Assembly (NCBI GenBank): GCA_028281325.1
Contig: JANQKC010000005.1
Location: 1 to 64,000 of the forward strand
Direction: 5' to 3'
DNA: 64,000 nt
From: Alphaproteobacteria bacterium
GTDB lineage: Bacteria; Pseudomonadota; Alphaproteobacteria; UBA8366
The position numbers and the translations under genes were made by a program. Positions 1 to 8,414 of the stretch are shown here, one piece after another; within the stretch, counting starts at the first letter, position 1; every line of letters starts with the position of its first letter. Below the pieces are notes generated by a model, which saw nothing but the letters and a program-made list of their open reading frames with translations, was not told the DNA's origin and ran no database searches.

Positions 1-43
1 GGTGGTTAACAGCCACCTGCTCTACCAACTGAGCTACCGCGGA
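1..43 (-). tRNA. tRNA-Asn (GTT), partial at window edge
   Basis: The reverse complement starts with a seven-base acceptor arm at 43-37, then the TA and D-arm GCTCAGTTGGTAGAGC, then the anticodon arm with loop CTGTTAA. The anticodon is GTT, so the tRNA reads Asn codons. The variable loop, T-arm and 3' acceptor lie beyond the left edge. Identity is secure from the anticodon loop; only the 3' half is unseen. Confidence 0.93.
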
Positions 44-96
44 TCAGTGGCGGGCTTATAACAAACCCCGGCACCGCATTCCAGCAAATCATGACG

Positions 97-130
97 AAAA
101 AATTGCGATGGCGCCGGCTTTTGCGCCGGC
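97..130 (-). terminator. possible rho-independent terminator after the GMP/PMI gene
   Basis: Read on the minus strand, a GC-only hairpin (GCCGGC arms at 125-130 and 113-118, six-base loop) is followed about ten bases later by six T residues (102-97). It starts about ten bases past the stop codon of the mannose gene. The gap between stem and T-run is longer than ideal, so this is tentative. Confidence 0.4.
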
Positions 131-141
131 CGCGTAGCCCG

Positions 142-1581
142 CTAGTTGCGGCCGTAGATATCCTCGAGACGGACGATATCGTCTTCGCCCAGATAGCCGC
201 CGGTCTGGACCTCGATCAGATGCAGCGGCTCGGCGTCGGTATTCTCCAGCCGGTGAACCGTCTCGGGCGGAATGTAGGTTGATTCGTTGGCGTTCAAGGT
301 CATTTCGTCTTCGCCGCGAACGACCTGCGCCCGGCCGCTGACGACGATCCAATGTTCGGCGCGATGGTGATGCTTCTGCAGCGACAGGCATCCGCCGGGT
401 TTGACGATGATATGCTTCACCTGGAACCGGTCGCCCATGCGGATGGTCCGGTAGGAGCCCCACGGCCGGAAGACTTCGAGATGCGCATGCGGTTCGTTGC
501 GGCCCTTGGAGGCCATGTCCTTGACCAACTGGCCGACGGCTTGCGCCTTGTCCCGGGGCACCACGAGGACGGCGTCCTCGGTGGCCACGATGGCCAGATC
601 CTCGACACCGACGGCGCAGAGCAGGGGGCCCTCGGCCCGCAGATAGGTGTTGCGGGTATCGTCGGCGATCACGTCGCCCTGCGTCACGTTGCCGTTGGCG
701 TCCTTGTCACCCACGCCCCACAACGCGGACCAGCTGCCGACGTCGCTCCACCCGGCGTCGACCGGCACCACGGCGGCGCGGTCGGTCTTTTCCATGACGG
801 CGTAGTCGATCGAATCGGCGGGGCATGCTTCGAACGCGCCTTTGTCGAGGCGGAAGAAATCCAGGTCGGTCTGCCCTTTCGACACCGCGTCGCGGCAATG
901 GGCCAGCATTTTCGGTTGGTGCCGTTCCATCTCGGCCAGGTAGGCGTCGGCGGAGAACAGGAACATGCCGCTGTTCCAGGCGTACGCGGCGTCGGCGACG
1001 AAGGTTTCGGCATCGGCGAGGCAGGGTTTCTCGACGAACTGATCGATGTCGAAGCAGCCGGGCAGGGGGCTGCCGTCGGCGGCATACGGCGCGCCGCGTC
1101 GGATATAGCCGTAACCGGTTTCGGGCCGGTCCGGGGTCACGCCGAAGGTGACCAGCGCACCATTCCCGGCGGCCTGGGCGCCAGTTGCGACCGCGCCGAG
1201 AAAGACATCGGTCTTTTCGATCAGGTGATCGGAGGGCAGCACCAGCATCATGGCCCCGGGATCGGTCTGCGCCAGCAACAATGCGGCGCAAGCGACGGCG
1301 GGGGCGGTGTTGCGCCCGATCGGTTCCAGCATGAGGGCGGTCGTCTCGGAGCCTGCGTCGCGCAGCTGTTCGGCGATGATGAAGCGATGGTCTTCGTTAC
1401 AGATAAGAATGGGGGCGGCGAACCGGTCCGAATCGCTGACCCGGATGACGGTTTCCTGCAGCAAGCTCTGCTCGGCGGTAAGCGGCAAGAGTTGTTTCGG
1501 ATACAGCGTCCGGGACAGCGGCCATAGCCGCGTGCCGGCGCCGCCGGAAAGGATCACGGGGTAAATCATTGGTTGCGCCAT
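142..1581 (-). CDS. manC: mannose-1-phosphate guanylyltransferase / mannose-6-phosphate isomerase
   Basis: Bifunctional type II PMI/GMP enzyme of the AlgA/XanB/CpsB family, 479 residues, which is normal length. It converts fructose-6-P to mannose-6-P and mannose-1-P plus GTP to GDP-mannose in the cytosol. The nucleotidyltransferase signature GGAGTRLWPLSR lies at about residues 13-24 and the FVEKP motif near residue 180. The C-terminal cupin isomerase domain shows PWGSYRTI near 370 and the metal-binding QKHHHRAEHW near 400. AAGGA lies about nine bases before the chosen ATG. It is transcribed away from the EPS block but supplies GDP-mannose, a likely precursor for it. A dedicated phosphomannomutase is not in the window. 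Confidence 0.95.
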   Translation of the reverse strand: MAQPMIYPVILSGGAGTRLWPLSRTLYPKQLLPLTAEQSLLQETVIRVSDSDRFAAPILICNEDHRFIIAEQLRDAGSETTALMLEPIGRNTAPAVACAALLLAQTDPGAMMLVLPSDHLIEKTDVFLGAVATGAQAAGNGALVTFGVTPDRPETGYGYIRRGAPYAADGSPLPGCFDIDQFVEKPCLADAETFVADAAYAWNSGMFLFSADAYLAEMERHQPKMLAHCRDAVSKGQTDLDFFRLDKGAFEACPADSIDYAVMEKTDRAAVVPVDAGWSDVGSWSALWGVGDKDANGNVTQGDVIADDTRNTYLRAEGPLLCAVGVEDLAIVATEDAVLVVPRDKAQAVGQLVKDMASKGRNEPHAHLEVFRPWGSYRTIRMGDRFQVKHIIVKPGGCLSLQKHHHRAEHWIVVSGRAQVVRGEDEMTLNANESTYIPPETVHRLENTDAEPLHLIEVQTGGYLGEDDIVRLEDIYGRN

Positions 1582-1701
1582 CGGGCCATTCCTTTTGGTC
1601 TCCGTCCTCTCTACGTGAATTTCCGGAGGTTCCCAATACCTATTCCGGAGGAGATTGGCGCGGTCTTTTCATTGGGACGCGGTGACACGTTAACCATAAC
1701 G

Positions 1702-1734
1702 AAAAACCGGGATGGGCCATGGGGCCCATCCCGG
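1702..1734 (-). terminator. rho-independent terminator
   Basis: A perfect 12-bp stem (1707-1718 paired with 1723-1734, loop of four) is followed on the minus strand by five T residues (1706-1702). It sits 37 bases beyond the stop codon of the 1771-2412 gene, in the right orientation to end that transcript and insulate it from the GDP-mannose gene. Confidence 0.88.
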
Positions 1735-1770
1735 TCAACGGAGGTGCAAGACTGTCCTCGGAGGTTGTCG

Positions 1771-2412
1771 TCAGGCCGCTTTCTGCGTCCGGCGTATCCG
1801 AGCGAAGGATACGAGGCCCAGAATGGCAGAAATGAACAGCCAGACTGCTGGCGGCAAAGGCACCGCCGAAACGGCGATCTTGACGGCGAAGTCGTCGCGG
1901 TCTGAATCGCCCGCTCCGTCACCGAAGAGCGCGATAAAGCTTCCGTCGTCAAGCGCGGCGAAGGCAATCGACAGGCCTGCCCCGAACGGGCTGCCGTTTG
2001 CGGCGGAGCCGCCCACGCCAGACGTGTTGAACAGGAACGAGACCAACCCGCCGACCAAATCGAAGGCCGCCGAATCGCCCGTTGCGTTGCTCTGGTCGAA
2101 CACCGTACCGAAGCCGCCGACTTCGAAGCTGTTGGTTGCTTCCGCTTCGGAGCCGAGGAAGGTAAAGACGACGTTGGCGGGACTGCTCAACTGGAGCCCC
2201 GCGCCACCGGTCGATCCGTCAAAGATCGTAATCGCATCGCCGGCGCTAAGGCCGGTCTCTGCACCAAGACTGAACCCGACTGCTGGAATTGCGCCAACGA
2301 TACCGCCCGCGTCCAGCGACAAAGTCATCGCCCGGGCAGAACTGACGTATGCTCCCGCCAGAAGCAGCGCCGCAGCAAATACTGCGGCAAATCGAGTTGT
2401 CTTGAATAGCAT
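1771..2412 (-). CDS. secreted protein with VPLPA/PEP-CTERM-like sorting tail
   Basis: A 213-residue exported protein. The N-terminus is a signal peptide (KTTRFAAVFAAALLLAGAY, cleavage probably after SARA). The body is glycine-, serine- and alanine-rich with no recognised domain. The last 31 residues form the tripartite exosortase-substrate signal: VPLPPAVWLF motif, hydrophobic helix (ISAILGLVSFA) and basic end (RIRRTQK). This is closest to the VPLPA variant. The ATG at 2412 is preferred because GGTGAGAG lies about nine bases upstream; a TTG 39 bases further upstream is also in frame. A strong terminator follows. Its likely fate is processing by the exosortase encoded at 33155. The molecular role of the body is unknown. 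Confidence 0.85.
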   Translation of the reverse strand: MLFKTTRFAAVFAAALLLAGAYVSSARAMTLSLDAGGIVGAIPAVGFSLGAETGLSAGDAITIFDGSTGGAGLQLSSPANVVFTFLGSEAEATNSFEVGGFGTVFDQSNATGDSAAFDLVGGLVSFLFNTSGVGGSAANGSPFGAGLSIAFAALDDGSFIALFGDGAGDSDRDDFAVKIAVSAVPLPPAVWLFISAILGLVSFARIRRTQKAA

Positions 2413-3030
2413 TCGTTTTTCTCTCACCGTTATATTCCCCCGTGTCATCAACGAGTTAAAGTGACTTCCGGATCTTCCCCACTCAGTGTCCAGATCGACG
2501 AAACAGCTGCCCCACTATTCCGTCACGCCAAATCGAGTTTCTTGTTGGTAAATTTTTCTGGTTAACGACCGTGAGTGTAACACACCTTCGCAGGAATGAA
2601 ATTTACCATATTGGGAACCTACAGCACCGAGACGGATATTTCATCGGGTCTATAGGTTCTTTCGATCGAAAACGTAGAGGTACCTCCAACGCGCGCGGGC
2701 ATGGCCAAAATCGAAATTACCTTAATAAAGCCTTATAATTGCGACATTATCATGGTGAATAAATGGTATTTATTGGGGATGACGAGTGATCGTCGGAAAG
2801 GGGTGTTGAGGCAAATGTGCCCTTTATGTCACAGGGTTACGGGAAGGGGCGCGTCAGTTTTGTGACTCAATACCTAAAATAGTGTCGATTGCACATTTAC
2901 CACCGGCGAATCGGTTCAACCCCGTAAAACAAGTAAATGAAAGTAAGTGGATTAAGATTTGAAAGTGCGATATTCAGGTAATATTGGTCGCGTTAACCAA
3001 AAAATGCAGCGACGATGCCGAGGGGGCGCG
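2413..3030. other. 618-bp intergenic region, divergent promoter zone of the EPS block
   Basis: This AT-richer stretch separates the minus-strand sorting-tail protein from the plus-strand export operon, so it must hold both promoters. No convincing gene is visible. I looked for sigma-54 elements (GG/GC spaced 10), which regulate many PEP-CTERM genes, and saw no good match. One inverted pair, GTCACA at 2828-2833 and TGTGAC at 2861-2866, lies about 165 bases before the export gene. Its spacing and outward orientation do not match a CRP/FNR site. Confidence 0.6.
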
Positions 3031-3600
3031 ATGTTGAAAGTATGGCTGGCGGTGTTTTCGGTTGTCCTGGCCATGACCGTGGCGGGGGCGAAAGCGGCTG
3101 AGCCGTATCAACTCAACCCCGGCGACGTTCTGGAGATTTCCGTATGGAAAGAAGAAGGCATGCAGCGCCAAGTCGCGGTGCTGCCCGACGGCAACATCTC
3201 TTTCCCGCTCGCCGGACATGTCAAAGCCGCCGGAATGACGCCGGCGCAGCTCAAGGCGGTTCTTGAGAAACGGTTGAAGAATTACTTCGCGGATCCCGTG
3301 CTGACCGTGTCGGTGTTGCAGGTCAGCGGTAACAAGATTTATGTCATCGGCCAGGTTCGGGCGCCCGGCGAATTTCCGGCGAACCGTCCGGTGGACGTCA
3401 TGCAGGCTTTGAGTCTTGCGGGCGGATTGACGACTTTCGCTGCGGAGAACGACATTCGGATTCTTCGGCGCGATGCGTCCGGCAAACAGCAGGCGCTGAA
3501 GTTCAGCTATTCCGATGTCTCTAAAGGGAAGGCGTTGAACAGCAACATCGTATTGCGGAGCGGCGACGTGGTTGTCGTTCCGACGAGTGGGATTTTCTAG
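3031..3600 (+). CDS. polysaccharide export protein of exosortase/PEP-CTERM type (Wza-like)
   Basis: A 189-residue periplasmic/outer-membrane export component of the Poly_export plus SLBB family. It forms or gates the outer-membrane exit for EPS. The signal peptide is MLKVWLAVFSVVLAMTVAGAKA. The Poly_export domain starts at YQLNPGDVLEISVWKE (about residues 26-41) and includes LPDGNISFPLAG. The SLBB-type domain starts near IYVIGQVRAPGEF (about residue 107) and ends in LRSGDVVVVP. No lipobox cysteine is present, unlike classical Wza. The ATG at 3031 follows AGGGGG; an in-frame upstream start at 2959 would put 24 extra basic residues before the signal peptide. It is the first gene of the export block, four bases or more before the barrel gene. 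Confidence 0.9.
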   Translation: MLKVWLAVFSVVLAMTVAGAKAAEPYQLNPGDVLEISVWKEEGMQRQVAVLPDGNISFPLAGHVKAAGMTPAQLKAVLEKRLKNYFADPVLTVSVLQVSGNKIYVIGQVRAPGEFPANRPVDVMQALSLAGGLTTFAAENDIRILRRDASGKQQALKFSYSDVSKGKALNSNIVLRSGDVVVVPTSGIF

Positions 3601-3648
3601 GGGGTGCGCGTGTTACGAGAAAGGCATGGCCGGGACTCAAGGGCCGTG

Positions 3649-4839
3649 ATGGAAACCGTTTGGCCGAGGGGCGTGGTGGTGACGGCGGCGCTTTGCATTG
3701 CCGTGGCGGCGCCGCAGGCCGCGAGCGCCTCGGATTGGCATTTGCAGGCATCGGTGTCGCAGGAATTTGAATATGACGATAACTTTCGTCTGTCCGACGA
3801 CAACGAAGAGACGCTGTGGGGTTTCACGACCCGGCCGAGAATAACCCTCGAAACCCACACCCCGACGGTGGATTTGTTGTTCGGTGGCGAAGTGAATTAC
3901 TCGGCCTTTCCCGACAAGACCGACGAGAATTCCTTCGACCAGCGGCTGGATGGGGCGATCAGCCGCAAAGGACCGCGCAGCCGCGTTTCGCTCAACGGGG
4001 CGTTTTCGCGGCAGACGACGCGGACCAGTGAGGACGAGGACACGGGCCGCGACTTTTCCGATGCCGTCCGGCTGTCGGGCAGCGGCGGGCTGTCGGGCAG
4101 CTATCTATTGACCGAATTGGTCAGCGTCGGCGCGCGGACCGGCGGTGTGGTTACGACCTATGACAGCGACGAGTTCGACGACTTCTTCAACGTGTCGGCC
4201 GGTCCGTTCGTATCCGTGCAGTTGACGCAAAAGGACAGCGTTCAGATTGCGGGCAATTATTCGCGGTTCCAGCGAACCAGCGGGCTTGACCGGGAAAGCG
4301 ACGCGTTTTCGGGGGATGTTACCTACACCCATGTTTTCACGGAACAAATCGAGACGAGCGTGCGGGGTGGCGCGAACCACGTTCGAACTGATTTACAAGA
4401 ACTTAACGGTTCGACCGTAGTGTCGCGTACGGAGAACAACAGCGGATTCGAGGCGGGCTTTTCCGTGACCTATACCGAGGAGCGGGGCCGGCTCACCGGC
4501 AGTTTCGACCGGGCATTGGTGCCCAGCGGTGAAGGGCGGTTGCTGGAGCGGAATTCGGTGCGCCTCAACGCGAGTTACCGAGCGACACCGCTGGTGACCG
4601 TGGATTTGACCACGGCGTTCATTGATCAGACATCCGCTGACGACGACGGGACGGATCGGACCTTCTTCAGTGTCGAGCCGGGACTAGTTTGGCAGTTTTT
4701 ACCCGATTGGAGCTTCAGGGTGGCCTATAAGTTCCGTGCGCAAGAACGGGAATCCGAGGACAGGGCATATTCCAACGGCGCACGCGCGTCCGTAACTTGG
4801 CGCATGCCTGGTTGGGGGGCGAGGGGCGGCGTTAAATAG
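3649..4839 (+). CDS. PEP-CTERM-system-associated outer-membrane beta-barrel protein
   Basis: A 396-residue protein with a clear signal peptide (VVVTAALCIAVAAPQAASAS) and a body made of alternating short strands. Examples are LQASVSQEFEYDDNFRL, VSVGARTGGVVTTYDS and VRLNASYRATPLVTVDLTT. It matches the 'PEP-CTERM system associated' barrel family (TIGR03016-like) found beside the export protein and chain-length determinant in such loci. A role as the outer-membrane channel or scaffold for EPS is inferred. The start is uncertain: ATG 3649 has AAGGG five bases upstream and gives a compact signal peptide. GTG 3610, with AGGGGG upstream, is an alternative that would overlap the previous ribosome-binding region. 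Confidence 0.82.
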   Translation: METVWPRGVVVTAALCIAVAAPQAASASDWHLQASVSQEFEYDDNFRLSDDNEETLWGFTTRPRITLETHTPTVDLLFGGEVNYSAFPDKTDENSFDQRLDGAISRKGPRSRVSLNGAFSRQTTRTSEDEDTGRDFSDAVRLSGSGGLSGSYLLTELVSVGARTGGVVTTYDSDEFDDFFNVSAGPFVSVQLTQKDSVQIAGNYSRFQRTSGLDRESDAFSGDVTYTHVFTEQIETSVRGGANHVRTDLQELNGSTVVSRTENNSGFEAGFSVTYTEERGRLTGSFDRALVPSGEGRLLERNSVRLNASYRATPLVTVDLTTAFIDQTSADDDGTDRTFFSVEPGLVWQFLPDWSFRVAYKFRAQERESEDRAYSNGARASVTWRMPGWGARGGVK

Positions 4840-4864
4840 TAACGCATGAAAGGCTTTTTCGCCG

Positions 4865-6616
4865 ATGGCGATCGAAGAAGACGTCAAGGGGCCAAGAGAC
4901 TACCTGGATGCGGTGAAGCGCCGGCGCTGGCGCTTGATCATTCCGGCGGTCATGGTTGTGGTCATCGCGGCAATTGTCGCCGTGTCGATTCCCGCTGTGT
5001 ATGAATCCACGGCGACGGTTCTTATCGAAGAACCCGAGGTGCCGCGCGAGTTCATCCAATCGACCATTACGAGTTTTGCGGCCCAACGGTTGCAGGTCAT
5101 CCAGCAGCGCGTGATGACGACGCAAAACCTCGTGTCGATTATCAACAAGTTCGATCTGTTCAAGGAGGAGCGGCGGCAGAAGCCGATCAGCGAGATCGCC
5201 AGCGACTTTCGCGATAACATCTCGATGGACTTGGTCAGCGCCGAGGTGATCGATCCGCGCAGCGGCCAGTCGATGCAGGCGACGATCGCCTTCAACGTCT
5301 CCTATCAGGATTCGAACCGTCGCGTGGCCCAACAGGTCGCCAACGAGCTTGTCTCCCTCTACCTCAACGAAAATCTTAGGGATCGCCGCGAAAAGGCTGC
5401 GGAGACGACAGGATTCCTCGCCGAAGAGGCGCGCCGTCTTGGGCAGGTCGTGGGCGAGGTCGAAGTGAAGATCGCCGATTTCAAACGACGCAATGCCGGT
5501 CAGCTTCCGGAACAGCTTGAACTGAACCTTGGCTTGATCCGCCGCGCCGAGGACGAATTGGCGAATACCAGCCGCCGGATTCAGCTGCTGGAAGAGCGCA
5601 AGGTCGCCCTGCAATCGGAAGTGTCGCAGCTCAGCCCGCATGGCGCGCGGACGATTGACGGCGAAACAGTGCTCAGCCCGCCGGAACGCTTAAAGGCGTT
5701 GCAGACGAAACTCATCAGCATGCAGGGCGTTTACGGTCGAAACCACCCGGATGTGGTGAAGATGCGCCGGGAGATCAGTGCGCTGCAAAAGGAGACCGGC
5801 GAGGGAACCGACGTCAACGCGCTGAAATCGGAGCTACAGCTTGCCAACGACGCCCTGGCGGCGACGCGGAAGAAATACGGCGCTCAACATCCCGACGTGG
5901 TTAACCTAGAGAAAAAGATCGCGAGTCTGAAGGTCGCCATTCGCGAAGCCGGAGATTCCAGGAACAACGGCTCCTTCACGCCGAAACCGGACAATCCGGC
6001 CTATATCATGGCGCAAACGCAACTCAAGACCCTGGATTCGCAGATTCGTTCGTTGTTGAACCATCAGGAAGAACTCCGCAAGTCGCTCAAGCTGCAGGAG
6101 GAGCGCGTTTTAAAAATTCCCGAGGCCGAACGGGAATATCGGGCGCTGAAACGCGACTATGACAATGCGTACATAAAGTACAAAGAGGTGCGGGCGAAAC
6201 AGCTTCAGGCGCAGCTTGCCCAGTCGCTCGAGACCGAGCGCAAGAGCGAGCGGTTCTCGCTTATCGAGCCGCCGCAATTGCCCCTGAAACCGGTTAGCCC
6301 GAACCGAATTGCGATTCTGTTCATTGGCCTCGTCTTTGCCGGGGCGGCGGGGGTCGGCAACGTGTTTCTGGCGGAGACGATGGACGAGACGGTCTATGGG
6401 TCCAAGCAGTTGGCCTCGATCATCGGCCATCAGCCGCTTGTGGTCGTCCCGCTTATTCAACAGAAATCCGATAAGACCGTCCGTCGCTGGGTCATCGCCG
6501 GGGTCGTGTTGATAACGCTTGTGGCCGTCGTGGCCGGACTCGTCGCCTTTCACCTTTATGTAAGGCCTTTGGACGTAATGTGGTTCTCGACGCTCCGGCG
6601 ATTTGGGTTCGGATAG
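4865..6616 (+). CDS. polysaccharide chain-length determinant (Wzz/GumC family, PEP-CTERM type)
   Basis: A 583-residue inner-membrane co-polymerase. Membrane segments are near residues 22-42 (IIPAVMVVVIAAIVAVSIP), 478-500 (IAILFIGLVFAGAAGVGNVFL) and 540-563 (WVIAGVVLITLVAVVAGLVAF). The first has the N-terminal Wzz domain after it and the second is preceded by the proline-rich PPQLPLKPVSPNR element. A long periplasmic coiled-coil region fills the middle. It carries two copies of a Y-G-x-x-H-P-D-V-V motif near residues 291 and 338. The kinase domain is encoded separately by the next gene, as in PEP-CTERM EPS loci. The predicted role is control of polymer length together with that kinase. Confidence 0.9.
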   Translation: MAIEEDVKGPRDYLDAVKRRRWRLIIPAVMVVVIAAIVAVSIPAVYESTATVLIEEPEVPREFIQSTITSFAAQRLQVIQQRVMTTQNLVSIINKFDLFKEERRQKPISEIASDFRDNISMDLVSAEVIDPRSGQSMQATIAFNVSYQDSNRRVAQQVANELVSLYLNENLRDRREKAAETTGFLAEEARRLGQVVGEVEVKIADFKRRNAGQLPEQLELNLGLIRRAEDELANTSRRIQLLEERKVALQSEVSQLSPHGARTIDGETVLSPPERLKALQTKLISMQGVYGRNHPDVVKMRREISALQKETGEGTDVNALKSELQLANDALAATRKKYGAQHPDVVNLEKKIASLKVAIREAGDSRNNGSFTPKPDNPAYIMAQTQLKTLDSQIRSLLNHQEELRKSLKLQEERVLKIPEAEREYRALKRDYDNAYIKYKEVRAKQLQAQLAQSLETERKSERFSLIEPPQLPLKPVSPNRIAILFIGLVFAGAAGVGNVFLAETMDETVYGSKQLASIIGHQPLVVVPLIQQKSDKTVRRWVIAGVVLITLVAVVAGLVAFHLYVRPLDVMWFSTLRRFGFG

Positions 6617-6632
6617 GACAAGGGCGCTTAGA

Positions 6633-7439
6633 ATGGATCGAACCCGCGTAGCACTCGACAAGGCGCGTGAAAAACGGCTTGGCGGCCGGCCGATCTTTTC
6701 GGTCTCGCCGCTGCCGACGCTGAACGCGAACCCGGTTCCGGTCAAATACCAGCAAACCAAGGTCTTGCCGCTGTCGCCCGCGACGCTGCGCGCCAATTGC
6801 GTGATCTCGGGCCTGGAGAACGAGCCGATCGCCGATACCTACCGCATCCTGCGAACGCATGTGCTGCGGCGGCTTTCCGCGGAAGGCTTGTCGACCATGG
6901 CGATCTGCAGCGCGAACAAGGGGGATGGCAAGACGCTGACGGCGGTCAACCTCGCGATCAGCCTGGCGATGGACGTCAATCAGACGGTGTTGCTGGTCGA
7001 TCTGGACCTGCGCAGCCCGTCCGTCGCCGAAACGCTGGGGATTCAGCCGGAGTTCGGCCTCGACGATTTTCTGAACGAATCCGTCGAGTTGCCGCAATGC
7101 TTGATCAACCCGGGAACTGAGCGGCTTGTGATATTGCCGGTCCGGGCGCCGATGGAGCAATCCTCGGAAATGCTCGCGTCGCCGAAGATGGCGAAACTGG
7201 CGCATGAATTGAAGAACCGCTACCCGGACCGCATCGTCCTGTACGATTTGCCGCCCTTGCTCGCCACGGATGACTGTCTTGCTTTCATGTCGAATGTGGA
7301 CGCCACGCTGTTCGTGGTGGCCGAAGGGGAAACGCCGAAACACGATATCGAGCGCGCGATGATGCTGCTGGGCGATAGCCATTTGATCGGGACGGTATTG
7401 AACAAGTCATCACAAAAACAAATGAATGCTTATTTATAG
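6633..7439 (+). CDS. BY-type tyrosine autokinase of the EPS locus (CpsD/EpsG-like)
   Basis: A 268-residue cytoplasmic P-loop kinase partner of the chain-length protein. The Walker A element SANKGDGKT lies near residues 92-100, the Walker A' element LLVDLDLRSPS near 119-129 and the Walker B-like strand IVLYDLPP near 205. It resembles the PEP-CTERM-associated tyrosine kinase family. The C-terminus is QKQMNAYL, so the usual tyrosine cluster is reduced to one residue. The ATG at 6633 is 16 bases after the preceding stop and follows AAGGGCG; upstream in-frame starts would overlap the chain-length gene. Autophosphorylation on the remaining Tyr is possible but not evident. Confidence 0.88.
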   Translation: MDRTRVALDKAREKRLGGRPIFSVSPLPTLNANPVPVKYQQTKVLPLSPATLRANCVISGLENEPIADTYRILRTHVLRRLSAEGLSTMAICSANKGDGKTLTAVNLAISLAMDVNQTVLLVDLDLRSPSVAETLGIQPEFGLDDFLNESVELPQCLINPGTERLVILPVRAPMEQSSEMLASPKMAKLAHELKNRYPDRIVLYDLPPLLATDDCLAFMSNVDATLFVVAEGETPKHDIERAMMLLGDSHLIGTVLNKSSQKQMNAYL

Positions 7440-7517
7440 GCCGGCCAGCCGCGCTTCCGGGTGGGACGGAGCGGCGCGGACGTTTCGAGAACCGGTCTGC
7501 ATCAGGGACACGATGCC

Positions 7518-8342
7518 ATGTATGAGTCGTTTTATGGATTGAAGGAGAAGCCGTTTACCCTGACGCCGGACCCCGAATTCCTTTACATGAGTCGGCAACA
7601 TGAGAATGCGCTGACGATGTTGGAATACGGGCTGACGTTGCACGGCGGGATAACGGTGATCACCGGCGAAGTCGGATCGGGCAAGACCACCCTGATCCGG
7701 CGCGCGATGCAGGTGCTGGACCCGCAGTTCACCGTCGGGATGATCAACAACACCCATCGCAACATCGGCGAGCTTTTGAAGTGGGTGTTGTTCGCTTACG
7801 ACCTCGACTACAGCAGCAGCGACAAGGCCGAACTGTATCACATCTTCATCGATTTCGTGGTCCAGCAGTATGCCGCCAACCGGCGCACCCTGTTGATTAT
7901 CGACGAAGCGCAGAACATGGACGTCGAGACGCTGGAAGAGTTGCGGATGCTCACGAATGTGAACAGCGACAAGGATCAGATCTTGCAGCTTCTGCTCGTC
8001 GGCCAGCCCGAGTTGAACGAGAAGTTGAGGATGCCGGAACTGCGGCAGTTCGCCCAGCGTATTTCATCCGGTTTCCACCTGACGCCGCTCGAATTTCGCG
8101 ACACCCGGGAATACATCCACCACCGCATATCGGTGGCCGGCGGCGCGCCCGGCATCTTCGACGATATGGCCTGCGGCGCGGTGCATTATCAGACTAAGGG
8201 CGTTCCCCGGCTGATCAATACGCTGTGCGACGCCGCCCTCGTCTATGGCTTCGCCGAAGAGAGGGAACAGATTGATATCGATACGATTTTCGACGTTGTG
8301 TTGGACAAGAATCAGGGCCCGCTCAGCCCCTTCATGGTCTAA
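7518..8342 (+). CDS. ExeA/GspA-like AAA+ ATPase of the exosortase EPS locus
   Basis: A 274-residue AAA-type ATPase starting MYESFYGLKEKPFTLTPDP, the hallmark N-terminus of the ExeA-like family found in PEP-CTERM EPS loci (TIGR03015-like). Walker A GEVGSGKTT is at about residues 50-58, Walker B LLIIDEAQNM near 128-137, and the arginine-bearing sensor region GVPRLINTLCD near the C-terminus. No peptidoglycan-binding domain follows, unlike ExeA itself. It is the last of the five export-machinery genes. Its exact role in EPS export is unknown even in better-studied relatives. ATG 7518 is chosen because the conserved N-terminus begins there. Confidence 0.9.
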   Translation: MYESFYGLKEKPFTLTPDPEFLYMSRQHENALTMLEYGLTLHGGITVITGEVGSGKTTLIRRAMQVLDPQFTVGMINNTHRNIGELLKWVLFAYDLDYSSSDKAELYHIFIDFVVQQYAANRRTLLIIDEAQNMDVETLEELRMLTNVNSDKDQILQLLLVGQPELNEKLRMPELRQFAQRISSGFHLTPLEFRDTREYIHHRISVAGGAPGIFDDMACGAVHYQTKGVPRLINTLCDAALVYGFAEEREQIDIDTIFDVVLDKNQGPLSPFMV

Positions 8343-8414
8343 TCCCCGCGCGGCGGGACGCCATGGCGGTGCACGCGAATCCGGCCGGCTCGGCTCACTG
8401 GTAACTCCGATTGC

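Noticed and set aside
352..1527. Long plus-strand open frame opposite the GDP-mannose gene
   Set aside because: It is an antisense shadow of a well-matched enzyme in GC-rich DNA, with no family features or ribosome-binding site.
2828..2866. GTCACA...TGTGAC pair as a CRP/FNR site
   Set aside because: Orientation and 27-base spacing do not match the TGTGA-N6-TCACA arrangement.
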